DNA from: Pirellulales bacterium
GTDB taxonomy: Bacteria > Planctomycetota > Planctomycetia > Pirellulales > UBA1268
Length of the DNA stretch: 32,249 nucleotides
Assembly: GCA_018401745.1 (NCBI GenBank)
Contig: JAGYJY010000020.1
Location: forward strand, 1-32,249
Direction of reading: 5' to 3'
Shown here: in pieces, positions 21,723 to 30,558 of the stretch
Numbering within the stretch: position 1 is the stretch's first letter
Layout of the letters: each line of letters opens with the position of its first letter
Notes under the pieces: generated by a model
Seen by the model: only the letters and a program-made list of their open reading frames with translations
What the model was told of the DNA's origin: nothing
Databases searched by the model: none
Position numbers and translations under genes: made by a program

Positions 21723-24700
21723 GCTCCGCCCCCATCAGGGCAGCCAGCATCGGCTCGCCGGCGGTTGTCGACGCCGGCACGCGGGCGAGCTCCTCGGCCG
21801 TCTCCATCGCCCGCACCTGCTCGCCAGCCATGCCAAAGAGCGAGTAGGCCACCGGCACAAGAATCAGCACGATCATCGTCGTGGCCGCCAGGCCAAACAC
21901 GATCGAGGCCACCATCGGAATCAGCAGCTGCGCCTGGAAGCTCCTTTCAAGCAGCAGCGGCATCAGGCCACCGATTGTCGTCACGCTGGTGAGAAACACC
22001 GGGCGAAACCGCAGGCAGCCCGCCTCGCGGAGCGCCTTCTCCACCGGCTGCCCATCGCGAATCCGCATGTTGATGAAGTCGACGAGCACGATCGAATCGT
22101 TGACCACCACACCCGCAAGGGCCACGAGCCCGAACATGCTGAAGATCGTCAGCGGCATGCCGAGAAACGCATGACCAAACACCGCTCCGGCACAGCCGAA
22201 GGGAATGATGCCAATGATCAGAAACGGCTGGAAGTAGCTCTTAAACTCGATCGTGAGCAAGACAAACATCGCAAAGATCGCGACGACAAAGCCCACGCCG
22301 AGGCTGCCAAGCGACTCCTGCGTCTGCTCCTGCTCTCCCTCCCACCGCACCTGCAGCAGTGGAAACTCGGCGAGCAGATCGGGCATCAGCCGCTGCTGCA
22401 TGTCGCCGACTACCTGCGAGCTCGTCAGGCCGGTGGCGGCCTGGTCGATGTCGGCCAACACCGTCACCGACCGCTTCTGGTTGACGCGGTTGATCTCAGA
22501 ATAGCCGCGAACAATCGAGATGTCGGCAAGTTCTTTCACTGGCCGCACGAGCCCGTCCGGCCCATCCACCTGGATATCGTCGAGGGCAGTGAAGTCGCGC
22601 CGCTCGTCGCGCGGATAGCGAACCATCAGCTTCACCTCATGCCGGCCCCGCTGCAGCCGCATCACCTCTTCTCCGTAGAAGCTCGCGCGGATCGTGGCGG
22701 CAAGGTCTGCCAGCGACACGCCCATCGCCTCAGCGTCGGGCCTGACCTTCACCTGATACTCCCACTTGCCGGGCCGCGAATCATCATCAACGTCGATCAC
22801 GCCGTTGTATTCCCGGAGGAAGTCTTTGCATCGCTCAACGGCCGCATCGAGCTGCCGGGCGCCTTCTGGCCCAGCCGGCGCGAGCAGCTTAAACTCGATC
22901 GATTTGCCGGTCGGCCCGATGTTTTCCGTGCCGTAGACGAGGCTCTCACTGCCGGTGACGCTCCCCGCCAGCTCCCGCCACTGGCTGATGAACTCTTCGC
23001 TGGTCACATCCCGCTCGCCCGCGTCGACAAGTTCCACCTCGACGGCCCCCACATGGCTACCTGTGGTTCGGGAATCATTTCCAAGGGCTCCGGGGCTGGT
23101 GATCTGGCCGACAGCCAGATGCACGAGCCGCACGATCGACGGCCCTTCGGGCCGAGACAACTTCTTTGACACGTCGAAGGCAGCCCGCTCGATCCGGCCC
23201 ACAGCCTCCTCGGTGATCGCCGCGGGCGTGCCGTCGGGAAAGACCACCTTGGCCTGCAGCCGGTTGGCATCGAGTTTGGGAAACAACGAAAAGGGTGTGA
23301 TGCCACTGCGGACGATGCCCCCAGCGATCAGGAGAGCCGCGACGCCCAAAGACAGCGTTGCCAACCGATTCGCCAGGGCGACCTCAAGCAGCCGGGAATA
23401 GACGTTCTTGATAAACCAGGCCATGCCTGCGTCGCAGGAAAACCGCAGCCTGTTGAGCAGCCAGAGCACGGGCTTCAGCGGCCAGAGGATCGCCCCGAGG
23501 ATTGAGAGCACAAGGCTCTTCTCATGGGCCAGGTGGCCAGGCAGCACAAGGCAGCTCTCAATCAGCGACACCGCCAGCGTGCAGATCACCGCAAATGGCA
23601 TCACCTCAATAAACTTGCCCATCACGCCAGAGACAAACAGCAGCGGCGCGAAGGTGATGATCGTGGTCGTCACGCTCGCCGTCACGCTCGGCACCACCTC
23701 GGCGGTGCCGTCGATCGACGCCTGCTCGGGGCTCTTGCCCATGCGGCGATGCCGCTCAATGTTTTCACTGACCACGATGGCGTCGTCGACCACGATGCCC
23801 AGCGCCATCAGAAAGGCAAACATCGAGAGCATGTTGAGGGTCTGATCGGTGACAAACATCAGCGCCCCCGTGGCCAGGATCGAGATCGGAATCCCGAGCG
23901 CCACCCAAAACGCGAGCCGGATGTCGAAGAAGAGGGCCAGGATCACAAACACAATCGCCAGCCCCTGCGCGCCGCTCCTCATCAGCAGCTCCAGCCGGTC
24001 GCGGACGTCGACCGACTGGTCCGCCCAGGTGGTCATGGAGTAGCCGTCGGGAAGCGTGGTCTCTTCGACGTAGGCTTTGACATCAGCCACCATCGCCAGC
24101 AGGTCTTCGCTCGATGTGCGATCGATCGCCACCACCATGCCGTCTTGGCCATTGATGCGGTTGATGCTCGCCACATCCGCAAACTCATCGCGGACCACAC
24201 CGAGATCGCCCACGGTGAGCACCACGCCGTCGGGCAGCGTGACGACAGGCAGCTCGGCAATCTCCTCACCGACATACTTCTTGTTTTTGCCGCGGAGGAG
24301 GATTTCGCCGGAGTCGCTGCGGATCGTGCCGCCGGGCAGCTCGAGGTTTTCACGGCGGACAATGTCGGCCACCTTTCGCAGCGACAGCCCATACTTCCGC
24401 AGCGAGTCTTCCGACATCTCGATATCGATCTGGTAGTCCTTGGCCCCGATCAGGCTTGCCGACGAAACACTCGAGAGGCCCAGCAGGTCTTCGCGGACCT
24501 TCTCTGACATCAGCCGCAGCGCCGCCTCCGACTCCGGCGTCATCGGTTTGCCGGAGGTGTCGATCACGCCCACGCGGATCGCCGGCTGCCGCAATGTGAT
24601 CTGCTCAACCTTGGGATCTTCGATCAGCTCCGGGAAACTCGGAATGCGGTCGACCGCCGAGCGGAGCTCGCTGACAACCTTCTGCACATCGTCGACCGTC

Positions 24701-24993
24701 GGCTGGAGCTCAAACACGCAGAAGCCCGAGCCCTCCTGGGCCACGCTGGTGAGCTTCTTGATGCCGGCAACGCTGCGGCACGCCTCCTCGACCTTCTGGC
24801 AGATCCCCTCTTCAACCTCCTCGGGCGTGGCCCCCGGATAGGGCACGGTGACCAGCACGATCTCGAGCTCAAACTCCGGAAACACCTCTCTCCGCATTGA
24901 GTAGAAGCAGAAGGCGCCCAGCAGAAGCACGGCGGCCACGAGGGTGTTCATGGCCGGCATATTGTTGACAGTCCAGCGGATAACGCTGCGCAT
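21715..24993 (-). CDS. RND-family efflux pump, inner-membrane subunit
   Basis: The 1092-residue protein is a hydrophobe/amphiphile-efflux-type RND transporter, which forms a trimer in the inner membrane and exports compounds using the proton gradient. It starts with a membrane helix (MNTLVAAVLLLGAFCFYSM) and has the conserved periplasmic stretch VTVPYPGATPEEVEEGICQKVE. The transmembrane helix around residue 400 carries the proton-relay pair (GIVVDDAIVVSENIERHRR), and the second half has a matching set of helices (FGLVALAGVVVNDSIVLVDF). The length is typical. The adaptor gene lies four bases upstream. Substrate cannot be told from sequence. Confidence 0.93.
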   Translation of the reverse strand: MRSVIRWTVNNMPAMNTLVAAVLLLGAFCFYSMRREVFPEFELEIVLVTVPYPGATPEEVEEGICQKVEEACRSVAGIKKLTSVAQEGSGFCVFELQPTVDDVQKVVSELRSAVDRIPSFPELIEDPKVEQITLRQPAIRVGVIDTSGKPMTPESEAALRLMSEKVREDLLGLSSVSSASLIGAKDYQIDIEMSEDSLRKYGLSLRKVADIVRRENLELPGGTIRSDSGEILLRGKNKKYVGEEIAELPVVTLPDGVVLTVGDLGVVRDEFADVASINRINGQDGMVVAIDRTSSEDLLAMVADVKAYVEETTLPDGYSMTTWADQSVDVRDRLELLMRSGAQGLAIVFVILALFFDIRLAFWVALGIPISILATGALMFVTDQTLNMLSMFAFLMALGIVVDDAIVVSENIERHRRMGKSPEQASIDGTAEVVPSVTASVTTTIITFAPLLFVSGVMGKFIEVMPFAVICTLAVSLIESCLVLPGHLAHEKSLVLSILGAILWPLKPVLWLLNRLRFSCDAGMAWFIKNVYSRLLEVALANRLATLSLGVAALLIAGGIVRSGITPFSLFPKLDANRLQAKVVFPDGTPAAITEEAVGRIERAAFDVSKKLSRPEGPSIVRLVHLAVGQITSPGALGNDSRTTGSHVGAVEVELVDAGERDVTSEEFISQWRELAGSVTGSESLVYGTENIGPTGKSIEFKLLAPAGPEGARQLDAAVERCKDFLREYNGVIDVDDDSRPGKWEYQVKVRPDAEAMGVSLADLAATIRASFYGEEVMRLQRGRHEVKLMVRYPRDERRDFTALDDIQVDGPDGLVRPVKELADISIVRGYSEINRVNQKRSVTVLADIDQAATGLTSSQVVGDMQQRLMPDLLAEFPLLQVRWEGEQEQTQESLGSLGVGFVVAIFAMFVLLTIEFKSYFQPFLIIGIIPFGCAGAVFGHAFLGMPLTIFSMFGLVALAGVVVNDSIVLVDFINMRIRDGQPVEKALREAGCLRFRPVFLTSVTTIGGLMPLLLERSFQAQLLIPMVASIVFGLAATTMIVLILVPVAYSLFGMAGEQVRAMETAEELARVPASTTAGEPMLAALMGAEHG

Positions 24994-24996
24994 CGC

Positions 24997-26427
24997 TCAG
25001 TTCTCCTCTCGAGCTAGACGGGGCGAGTCGGGCGTGGCGGCAGGGCGATCCGCTCCCGGGAGCGGCTGTTCGCGAATCGCCATGCCGTCGTAGGGGTTTG
25101 CAAGCTGGCTGACAACCACCTTGTCGCCGGGCAGAATGCCCGAGTCTTCGGCGGCGTAGAGCACAACCTGGTCGTTTGCATGCACGCGTGTGGGCCGCAG
25201 GATCACGAGCTCCTCATTCCGCATCAGCCAGATGTCGCCGGAGGGCCGCACCGCATCGACAGGCACCGCCACGAGCGTGCGGGCCGCCTCGACAAGCACC
25301 TCCACCTGAACGAACATGCCCCGCATGAGCGATGTCGGCGAACCCGGCGGGAGCTGAGCCAACGGCTCACCATAGCGGTCGAGCGCGGTCACACCCGCAG
25401 GGTCGGGCACCAGCACGCGACACGGCAGCGTACGGGTGCGGGTGTCGAGGCCGCCTCCTTCCTGCCGAGAGAGCGTTCCTTGCCACTGATACTTCCGATC
25501 GCCCAACTCGAAAACGACCGTGGCGGGCATGTCGGGCAGGTCGTAGGCACCACCGCCCCTCGCCGGCTGCCGCTGACCTGTGGCCATCGACGAGCCTGAG
25601 CCCCAGACCCGCGCCACCTCGTCCATCCGCAGGCTGGTGCGGATCTCGGCAGCACTCGTGTCTTCAATGGTGACCAGCGGTGTGCCCTTGCTGACATACG
25701 AATCTTGCTCCACCGGATCGCTGACGATCACACCGTCGAAGGGGGCTGTAATCCGCGTGCGGGAGAGGTCGATGCGGACTCTTTCCAGCTGTGTTTCCGC
25801 CAGCAGCTGGCCTTCGGCGAGCCGGTTCTTCCGCTTCTCCAGCACCCGCTGCTGGCCCTTGAGCTGCGTCAGCGTGTTGATGGCTGTCAGCTCATCCCGC
25901 AGAGCCCGGTCGTGCTCCGACTCGGTGACCACGCGGTTTGCCTTGAGGCCCTCGAGCCGCCGCACTTCTCGCTGGGAGATTTCCACCTGCCGCTGCGAAA
26001 GGCCGATCGACTCGTCGTTCTGGAGAAGCTCCTCCTCGACCTCCTCGATGTAGATCCCCGCCTGGGCGACTTCCCGCTGCAGCCGTTCGACTTCAAGCTC
26101 GTAGTCGCGGGGATCAATCTCCAGCAGCAGGGTGTCTTTGGTGACAAAGGAGCCCGACTCGCAGGCATCCGTTTTCAGCCGCACGCGACCACTCACCTCG
26201 GCCGCCAGCGAGACTTCCTTCAGCGGCACGACCACTCCGTCGAGATCGAGCTCGATCTGCCCGCTCGCCTCTGTGACCACCGCCGTTCGCACCGGCAGGG
26301 CAGCATCGCCCTCAGCATCGCTGCGGGTGGGTGGCGGCTGGCGGCCCATCGAAACAAAGACTCCGGCTGCCGCAGCCAGGATGGCGAAAGGAGCAATCCA
26401 GCTAAGGATGCTTCGAACGATCTTCAT
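24997..26427 (-). CDS. RND efflux periplasmic adaptor (HlyD/MFP type)
   Basis: This 476-residue membrane-fusion protein links the RND pump to an outer-membrane channel. It has an N-terminal membrane anchor (ILSWIAPFAILAAAAGVFVSM) and a first half-lipoyl strand set (LDGVVVPLKEVSLAAEVSGRV). A long coiled-coil hairpin follows (about residues 105-215, LEVERLQREVAQAGIY through QLLAETQLERVR). The second lipoyl half is TRITAPFDGVIVSD, and the C-terminal barrel domains contain MRGMFVQVEVLVE. The start overlaps the TetR stop by four bases (ATGA). No outer-membrane channel gene is in the window. Confidence 0.9.
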   Translation of the reverse strand: MKIVRSILSWIAPFAILAAAAGVFVSMGRQPPPTRSDAEGDAALPVRTAVVTEASGQIELDLDGVVVPLKEVSLAAEVSGRVRLKTDACESGSFVTKDTLLLEIDPRDYELEVERLQREVAQAGIYIEEVEEELLQNDESIGLSQRQVEISQREVRRLEGLKANRVVTESEHDRALRDELTAINTLTQLKGQQRVLEKRKNRLAEGQLLAETQLERVRIDLSRTRITAPFDGVIVSDPVEQDSYVSKGTPLVTIEDTSAAEIRTSLRMDEVARVWGSGSSMATGQRQPARGGGAYDLPDMPATVVFELGDRKYQWQGTLSRQEGGGLDTRTRTLPCRVLVPDPAGVTALDRYGEPLAQLPPGSPTSLMRGMFVQVEVLVEAARTLVAVPVDAVRPSGDIWLMRNEELVILRPTRVHANDQVVLYAAEDSGILPGDKVVVSQLANPYDGMAIREQPLPGADRPAATPDSPRLAREEN

Positions 26428-27116
26428 GCACGAGGCTCCGATGACGTCAGAGGAGGGGCCAGCCCGAGGGCTGCAAGGGCGGAGTGGGTGATATGGTCTG
26501 CAAGCGGGACGGGCGTGTGCAGCGACGCCATCTCGTCAGCGGGCACAAGCATGCCCACCACGTCGCCAGCAGCGCGGTAGATAAACATCTGCCCGATGAT
26601 GCTCATCGCAAGCTGCCGCAGCTGCGGCTCCTCAAGCTGTCCGTCGGCGAGTTCGCCAAGGATGGAGAGCAGGAGCTGAAACTGCGGATGGATATAGCCC
26701 TCGACGAGGTCGCGACAGGCATCGGTCGGCTGAAGCACTTCCCGCAGCATCAGCCGCGTCTGCCAGCGAGGGCGACCGAAGCCGAGCATCCGTTCGAGCA
26801 CATTGCCGATGAAGTCGCGAAGCTTGGCCCGGGCCGGAGTGCCTTCCGGCCACGGCGAGAGCGGCACCTGGGCCACCAGCCGCTGATGGGCCTGCCGCAC
26901 GGTCTCGTTGTAGAGCTTTTGTTTGTCGCCGAAGTAGTAGTTGACCGCAGCGACGTTGACCCCGGCTGCCAGGCAGATATCGCGAACCGTCGCGGCCTCA
27001 TAGCCCCGCTCGGCAAACACCTCACCAGCAGCCGACAAAATCCGCTCCTTCGGATCTTCCGAAGCAGTGGTCTCACCTGCCCGCATCAGTGACTCAGCCG
27101 TCGCCACGATTCGCAC
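26424..27116 (-). CDS. TetR/AcrR-family regulator (CerR-like C-terminus)
   Basis: The 230-residue protein has a TetR helix-turn-helix at about residues 24-70 (ERILSAAGEVFAERGYEAAT, VRDICLAAGVNVAAVNYYFG). Its helical C-terminal ligand domain resembles the CerR/DUF1956 type (for example MLGFGRPRWQTRLMLREVLQPT). It is the first gene of the operon with the adaptor and pump, and its stop overlaps the adaptor start. The most likely role is local repressor of the efflux operon, released by a pump substrate. A candidate operator is at 27135-27159. Confidence 0.9.
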   Translation of the reverse strand: MRIVATAESLMRAGETTASEDPKERILSAAGEVFAERGYEAATVRDICLAAGVNVAAVNYYFGDKQKLYNETVRQAHQRLVAQVPLSPWPEGTPARAKLRDFIGNVLERMLGFGRPRWQTRLMLREVLQPTDACRDLVEGYIHPQFQLLLSILGELADGQLEEPQLRQLAMSIIGQMFIYRAAGDVVGMLVPADEMASLHTPVPLADHITHSALAALGLAPPLTSSEPRA

Positions 27117-27134
27117 ATTTCCGTGAAAAATCGA

Positions 27135-27173
27135 AAACGCTCATTTCAAACAGGCGTTTCAATCAGTTGTATA
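27135..27173 (-). promoter_or_regulatory. Possible operator and -10 box of the efflux operon
   Basis: AAACGC (27135-27140) and GCGTTT (27154-27159) form an inverted repeat with a 13-base gap, just upstream of the TetR start and in an AT-rich stretch. TATACA on the - strand (complement of 27168-27173) may be the -10 box; I see no good -35 box. TetR-type proteins usually bind such palindromes. Confidence 0.35.
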
Positions 27174-27229
27174 CCAGAGGACAAACTGCGTGGAGAGGAA
27201 AAAACTAACCGCCCCCGGCCGCACCTCAC

Positions 27230-27339
27230 ACCAAGCGAGGGGGGAGCCCGGGTCGAATGAGCCAACTACCAAGCGAGGGGGGAGCCCGAGTCGAATGAGC
27301 CAACTACCAAGCGAGGGGGGAGCCCGGGTCGAATGAGCC
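27230..27339. repeat. Three tandem 38-bp repeats with inverted partner
   Basis: The unit ACCAAGCGAGGGGGGAGCCC (first 20 bases), followed by GGGTCGAATGAGCCAACT, occurs at 27230-27267 and 27268-27305 (one mismatch), and without its last four bases at 27306-27339. The core GGGGGAGCCCGG is repeated in inverted orientation at 27441-27452 (CCGGGCTCCCCC), so a hairpin about 125 bases long is possible. The stretch 27117-27472 holds no gene other than these elements and the tetR promoter region. Confidence 0.75.
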
Positions 27340-27472
27340 GGCCTTGCAGTCGAGCGCAGCCCGGAGGGCGAAAGCGAGAATGCACGAGTGAGCGAAGCCA
27401 GGATGGCGCAGCGAACGCGCTCGAGCTCGAGACTCCGACGCCGGGCTCCCCCGAGCGACCCCGAACGTGGAT

Positions 27473-28800
27473 TCACCCACCCGCGAGCACCGCCTCCGCG
27501 CACCGCCGCCCCGAGATCAGCGCACCATTGATCGACGCTGTCGTCAGATGATCACCGCAGAGAAAGAGCCCTTCGCCCAGCGACTGCGGCGCCTGCTGGC
27601 TCCGGGCCGCCGGCCGCTCGTCGGGCAGCGCTTGGGGCACGTCGACGGATGCCAGGTGCCGCCAGCCGAAGGCGGCCTCCCCAAACCACTGCGAGGCCTG
27701 CTGCCGCACCGCCTGCTCAAGATCGGAGCCCTGCCAATCAGACCGCACCGACACGGCGACGAGCGACTGTCCCGCTGGGGCGTATCCAGCCGCCACGTCT
27801 GAGGGCACCGTGAGGTTGTCGATCGGGCCCGCCGGGCCAGCGGCGTCGGCAGCATCCGCCACAACAAGCAGCCGGGGCCCGCCAGCGGCGAGCGATCCGC
27901 CGCAAAGGCAACGAGCCTGGTGCCTTTCCAGCCGCGGGCGGCGGCTGCGGGGGCGAGCCGGCCTGGCAGCAGGACTGCTGCCGCATCAAGGTCGGTGGCC
28001 ACCACGATCGACGCCGCCCGCAGCTCGCGGCCGTCAGCTGTCCGCACGAGGCCCGGCTCCAGCGAGGCGACGCGGCAGCCATGCCACACGCTGCCCACCG
28101 GGAGGCCTGCAGCGAGCTGCTGGGGAATCGCGGCCATGCCGCCGGCAGGCAGGCAGCCGGAGCCGAGGGCAAACATCGCGAAGGTGAACTCAAAGAGCCG
28201 CGACGACGTGGCCAGCTCACGCTCTAGGAAAACGCCGCCAAAAAAGGGCTCAAAGAAGCGGCGGATCACATCACGGGAAAATCCCCGCTGCCGAAGTGCT
28301 TCGCGGGTGGACTGTTCGGGGCCGTCGCCAAGGTCGGTGGTGAGGCCGCCTGCCTTCAGGCGGGCGAGCAGCTGCGAGCGGAGGCGGGCGATCTTCAGGC
28401 CATCGCTGATGCTGACAGTGCCGCTGAACACCGACTGCACCGCGTCGAGCGGACGCCGCCAGGGATCGGCGATCGGCCGCAGGGTGGGGCCTTCGGCGAT
28501 GATCGCGCCGGCGGCAAAACGGCCCAGCCGCAGGGCGGCATGGTCGAGCTGCCGCTGACCTTCTGGGTAGGCATCGAGGTAGACCTGAAAGCCGCGGTCG
28601 ATGCGGAATCCCTCGACGCTGTCGGTGGCCACGCGGCCGCCCACGCGGTCTGCAGCCTCGAGCACGATCACCCGCCGGCCGGCCGCCTGGAGGGTGCGGG
28701 CACAAGCGAGGCCAGCGAGCCCAGCCCCCACCACAACCGTCTCCGCGGCGTTTCCTAAAGCGGTCTCCACAGGTTCTGTGGCTGTGGATTCGCTGCTCAT
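27473..28800 (-). pseudogene. FAD-dependent amine-oxidase-like oxidoreductase, frameshifted
   Basis: The N-terminal FAD-binding motif is VVVGAGLAGLACARTL ... VIVLEAADRVGGRVATDS, typical of flavin amine oxidases and phytoene/protoporphyrinogen-oxidase-like enzymes. The protein runs well to SPLAGPG near 27878, where one missing base in a GGGGCCC run shifts the frame. In the other frame the sequence continues as RLLVVADAADAAGPAGPIDN and finishes with the expected C-terminal FAD motif GLFLCGDHLTTASINGALIS. The ATG at 28800 is preferred: it follows the upstream stop by four bases with GAGGGA just before it. Substrate is unknown. The error sits in a homopolymer, so a sequencing slip is as likely as true inactivation. 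Confidence 0.78.
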
Positions 28801-28804
28801 TCCC

Positions 28805-29815
28805 TCAGCCTCGCAAGAGCCATCGTGCCGCCGCGGCACCGCTGGTCACCGCCGCCTCGACCCGCTGGCCCACAAACGCATCTCCTGCGAGCACGATCGG
28901 CGGCTCGCGGCTCACCACCGCCAGCGGGGCGTCGAACATCAACACCGGGCGAGCAAACTTCCACCGCTGCAGCGACTGCTCGACCACGCCTGCAGCCCCG
29001 CCCTCGATCCACCGCTCCGCGGCCGCCAGCAGCTGGGCCGCCACCCCAGCAGGCTCATCGTCGAAATGCTCACGGCTGAAGCCGGGCGAGGAATGGATGG
29101 TGATCGCAGGCAGCGGCGAGATGCCCTTCTGCTGGTTGTCGGCAATCCAGGCGATCGGCCCCGCCTCCAGCGAGAGCCCACCAGGAGGGGGCAGCTTCGA
29201 AGGCTGGGCGAGCACTGCCATCAACGCGAAGCAGGGCTCGTAGTCGATCGCATCGAGCCGTGTTCGTTCGGCAGGCTCGATCACCACGCCGCCCGCATCG
29301 AGCAGATCGAGCGTCTGCGGCACGGGAGGCGTGAGCACGGCAGCCGAGGCCTCAATGGAGGGCCCCTCGTCAAACCGCAACACAACTCGGGCCGACTCAC
29401 GGCGAACAGCCACCACCCGCGCGGCGGTGCGGACGTCGAGCCCTGCAGCCATCCGTTTGGGAATCGCCGTCATGCCCGGCCGGCCGCACCAGCGGGGATG
29501 CCCCTCGCCAGGCAGCTCCATCGCTCCGGAGGCATCGAGCATGGGAAAGCCGTGGCTCCAGATGGCCGCCTGCCCGTTGTCGCTTGCCTCGGCCACGAGG
29601 TCGCCAAAGCCGCGGCTGCGGACCGAGAAATACTGAGCCCCGTGGTCAAACACAGCGGCGCCCAGCCGGCGGGTGGCCATGCGGCCACCGATGCCGCGGC
29701 CTTTGTCGAACACCACGACGCTCTGCCCCGCATCCACAAGCGCCCGCGCTGCGGAGAGCCCCGCCATGCCAGCCCCCACCACCGCCACATCAAACGACTC
29801 AGCTGCAGGGTCCAT
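28805..29815 (-). CDS. Renalase-like NAD(P)/FAD-dependent oxidoreductase
   Basis: The 336-residue flavoprotein (COG3380 type) begins DVAVVGAGMAGLSAARALVD ... VVVFDKGRGIGGRMATRR, an FAD-binding fold with the G-R-G-I-G-G-R-M-A-T-R-R signature of renalase-like proteins. It continues with FDHGAQYFSVRS and ends with PPIVLAGDAFVGQRVEAAVTSG. The ATG at 29815 lies one base after the bshB1 stop, much better placed than the longer open frame to 30052. Members oxidise reduced nicotinamide isomers or amines in some cases; the bacterial substrate here is not known. Its place between bshB1 and another flavoprotein suggests a shared redox function. Confidence 0.82.
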   Translation of the reverse strand: MDPAAESFDVAVVGAGMAGLSAARALVDAGQSVVVFDKGRGIGGRMATRRLGAAVFDHGAQYFSVRSRGFGDLVAEASDNGQAAIWSHGFPMLDASGAMELPGEGHPRWCGRPGMTAIPKRMAAGLDVRTAARVVAVRRESARVVLRFDEGPSIEASAAVLTPPVPQTLDLLDAGGVVIEPAERTRLDAIDYEPCFALMAVLAQPSKLPPPGGLSLEAGPIAWIADNQQKGISPLPAITIHSSPGFSREHFDDEPAGVAAQLLAAAERWIEGGAAGVVEQSLQRWKFARPVLMFDAPLAVVSREPPIVLAGDAFVGQRVEAAVTSGAAAARWLLRG

Positions 29816-29816
29816 C

Positions 29817-30551
29817 TCAGCTCCTTTCGGGCACAAGCATGCCCAGGAGGTTGCCAGTGCACGGCATACGAACCGACGCAAACAGTTCTCCTGCTCCACA
29901 GCCTGCGAGCATGCCGGTGTGTTCGGCAATCGTGCGAACCCGGTCAAACACGTGGGCCTTCTCCGCGGGAAACTGTGATGCGTAGCAGCGAATCGCGGCC
30001 ATCTTCTGCTCGAGCTGAGCGGTGATGTCGACCACCAGCGGGTAGTGGCCATGCGGCACGTCGGTCACGCCTGTGGGCAGAAAGTAGGTCGCCAGCGACG
30101 GCACGGTGTGCACCGGCAGGTGGTCAAACACGTCGTCCCACTTTGTCAGCCGGGAATAGAAAACCGCCGCCTCCGTGATCGCCACGGCCTGGGCATGGTC
30201 GGGCGAGGCCAGCGGGGTTTTCTCAGCCAGGCCGAGCACAAGCTTCGGCCGAAAACGCCGAAACACTTTGGCCAGTGCCACCCGCACCTCAAAGCTGTCA
30301 AACAGCCGGCGATTCGGGAAGTCGAGCTGCACCCGCTCCACCACGCCCAAGGCTTTGGCAGCCGCAGCAGCCTCCCGCATCCGCTCTTCTGGGCCACTTG
30401 AGCAGGGCGTCGGTTCGCCGTCGGTGAGGTCGACAATCCCCACGCGGTGGCCGGCCGCCGCCAGGCTCGCGAGCGTGCCGCCACAGCCGATCTCCACATC
30501 GTCGGGGTGGGCGCCCACGGCGATCACGTCGAGGAGAGCGTCATCAGGCAT
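29817..30551 (-). CDS. bshB1: BshB1-type PIG-L deacetylase
   Basis: BshB1 removes the acetyl group from GlcNAc-malate during bacillithiol synthesis in the cytoplasm. The 244-residue protein has the PIG-L zinc-site motif AHPDDVE (His15, Asp17, Asp18), then GCGGTLA, DLTDGEPTPCSSGPEER, and the third-ligand region ASPDHAQAV. The end, KAHVFDRVRTIAEHTGMLAG, is typical for the bacillithiol branch. No bshA or bshC is in this window, so the pathway would need to be completed elsewhere; a deacetylase acting on another sugar conjugate is the alternative. It follows cobL by seven bases. Confidence 0.82.
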   Translation of the reverse strand: MPDDALLDVIAVGAHPDDVEIGCGGTLASLAAAGHRVGIVDLTDGEPTPCSSGPEERMREAAAAAKALGVVERVQLDFPNRRLFDSFEVRVALAKVFRRFRPKLVLGLAEKTPLASPDHAQAVAITEAAVFYSRLTKWDDVFDHLPVHTVPSLATYFLPTGVTDVPHGHYPLVVDITAQLEQKMAAIRCYASQFPAEKAHVFDRVRTIAEHTGMLAGCGAGELFASVRMPCTGNLLGMLVPERS

Positions 30552-30558
30552 GGCGTTG

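Noticed and set aside
21625..23169. His/Arg-rich + strand frame opposite the RND pump
   Set aside because: It is antisense to a full-length, motif-complete RND transporter.
27230..27339. Short CRISPR-like repeats
   Set aside because: The three 38-bp units are directly adjacent with no spacers between them.
28805..30052. Longer flavoprotein start at 30052
   Set aside because: The extra N-terminal residues are antisense-like and overlap bshB1; the ATG at 29815 directly precedes the FAD-binding motif.
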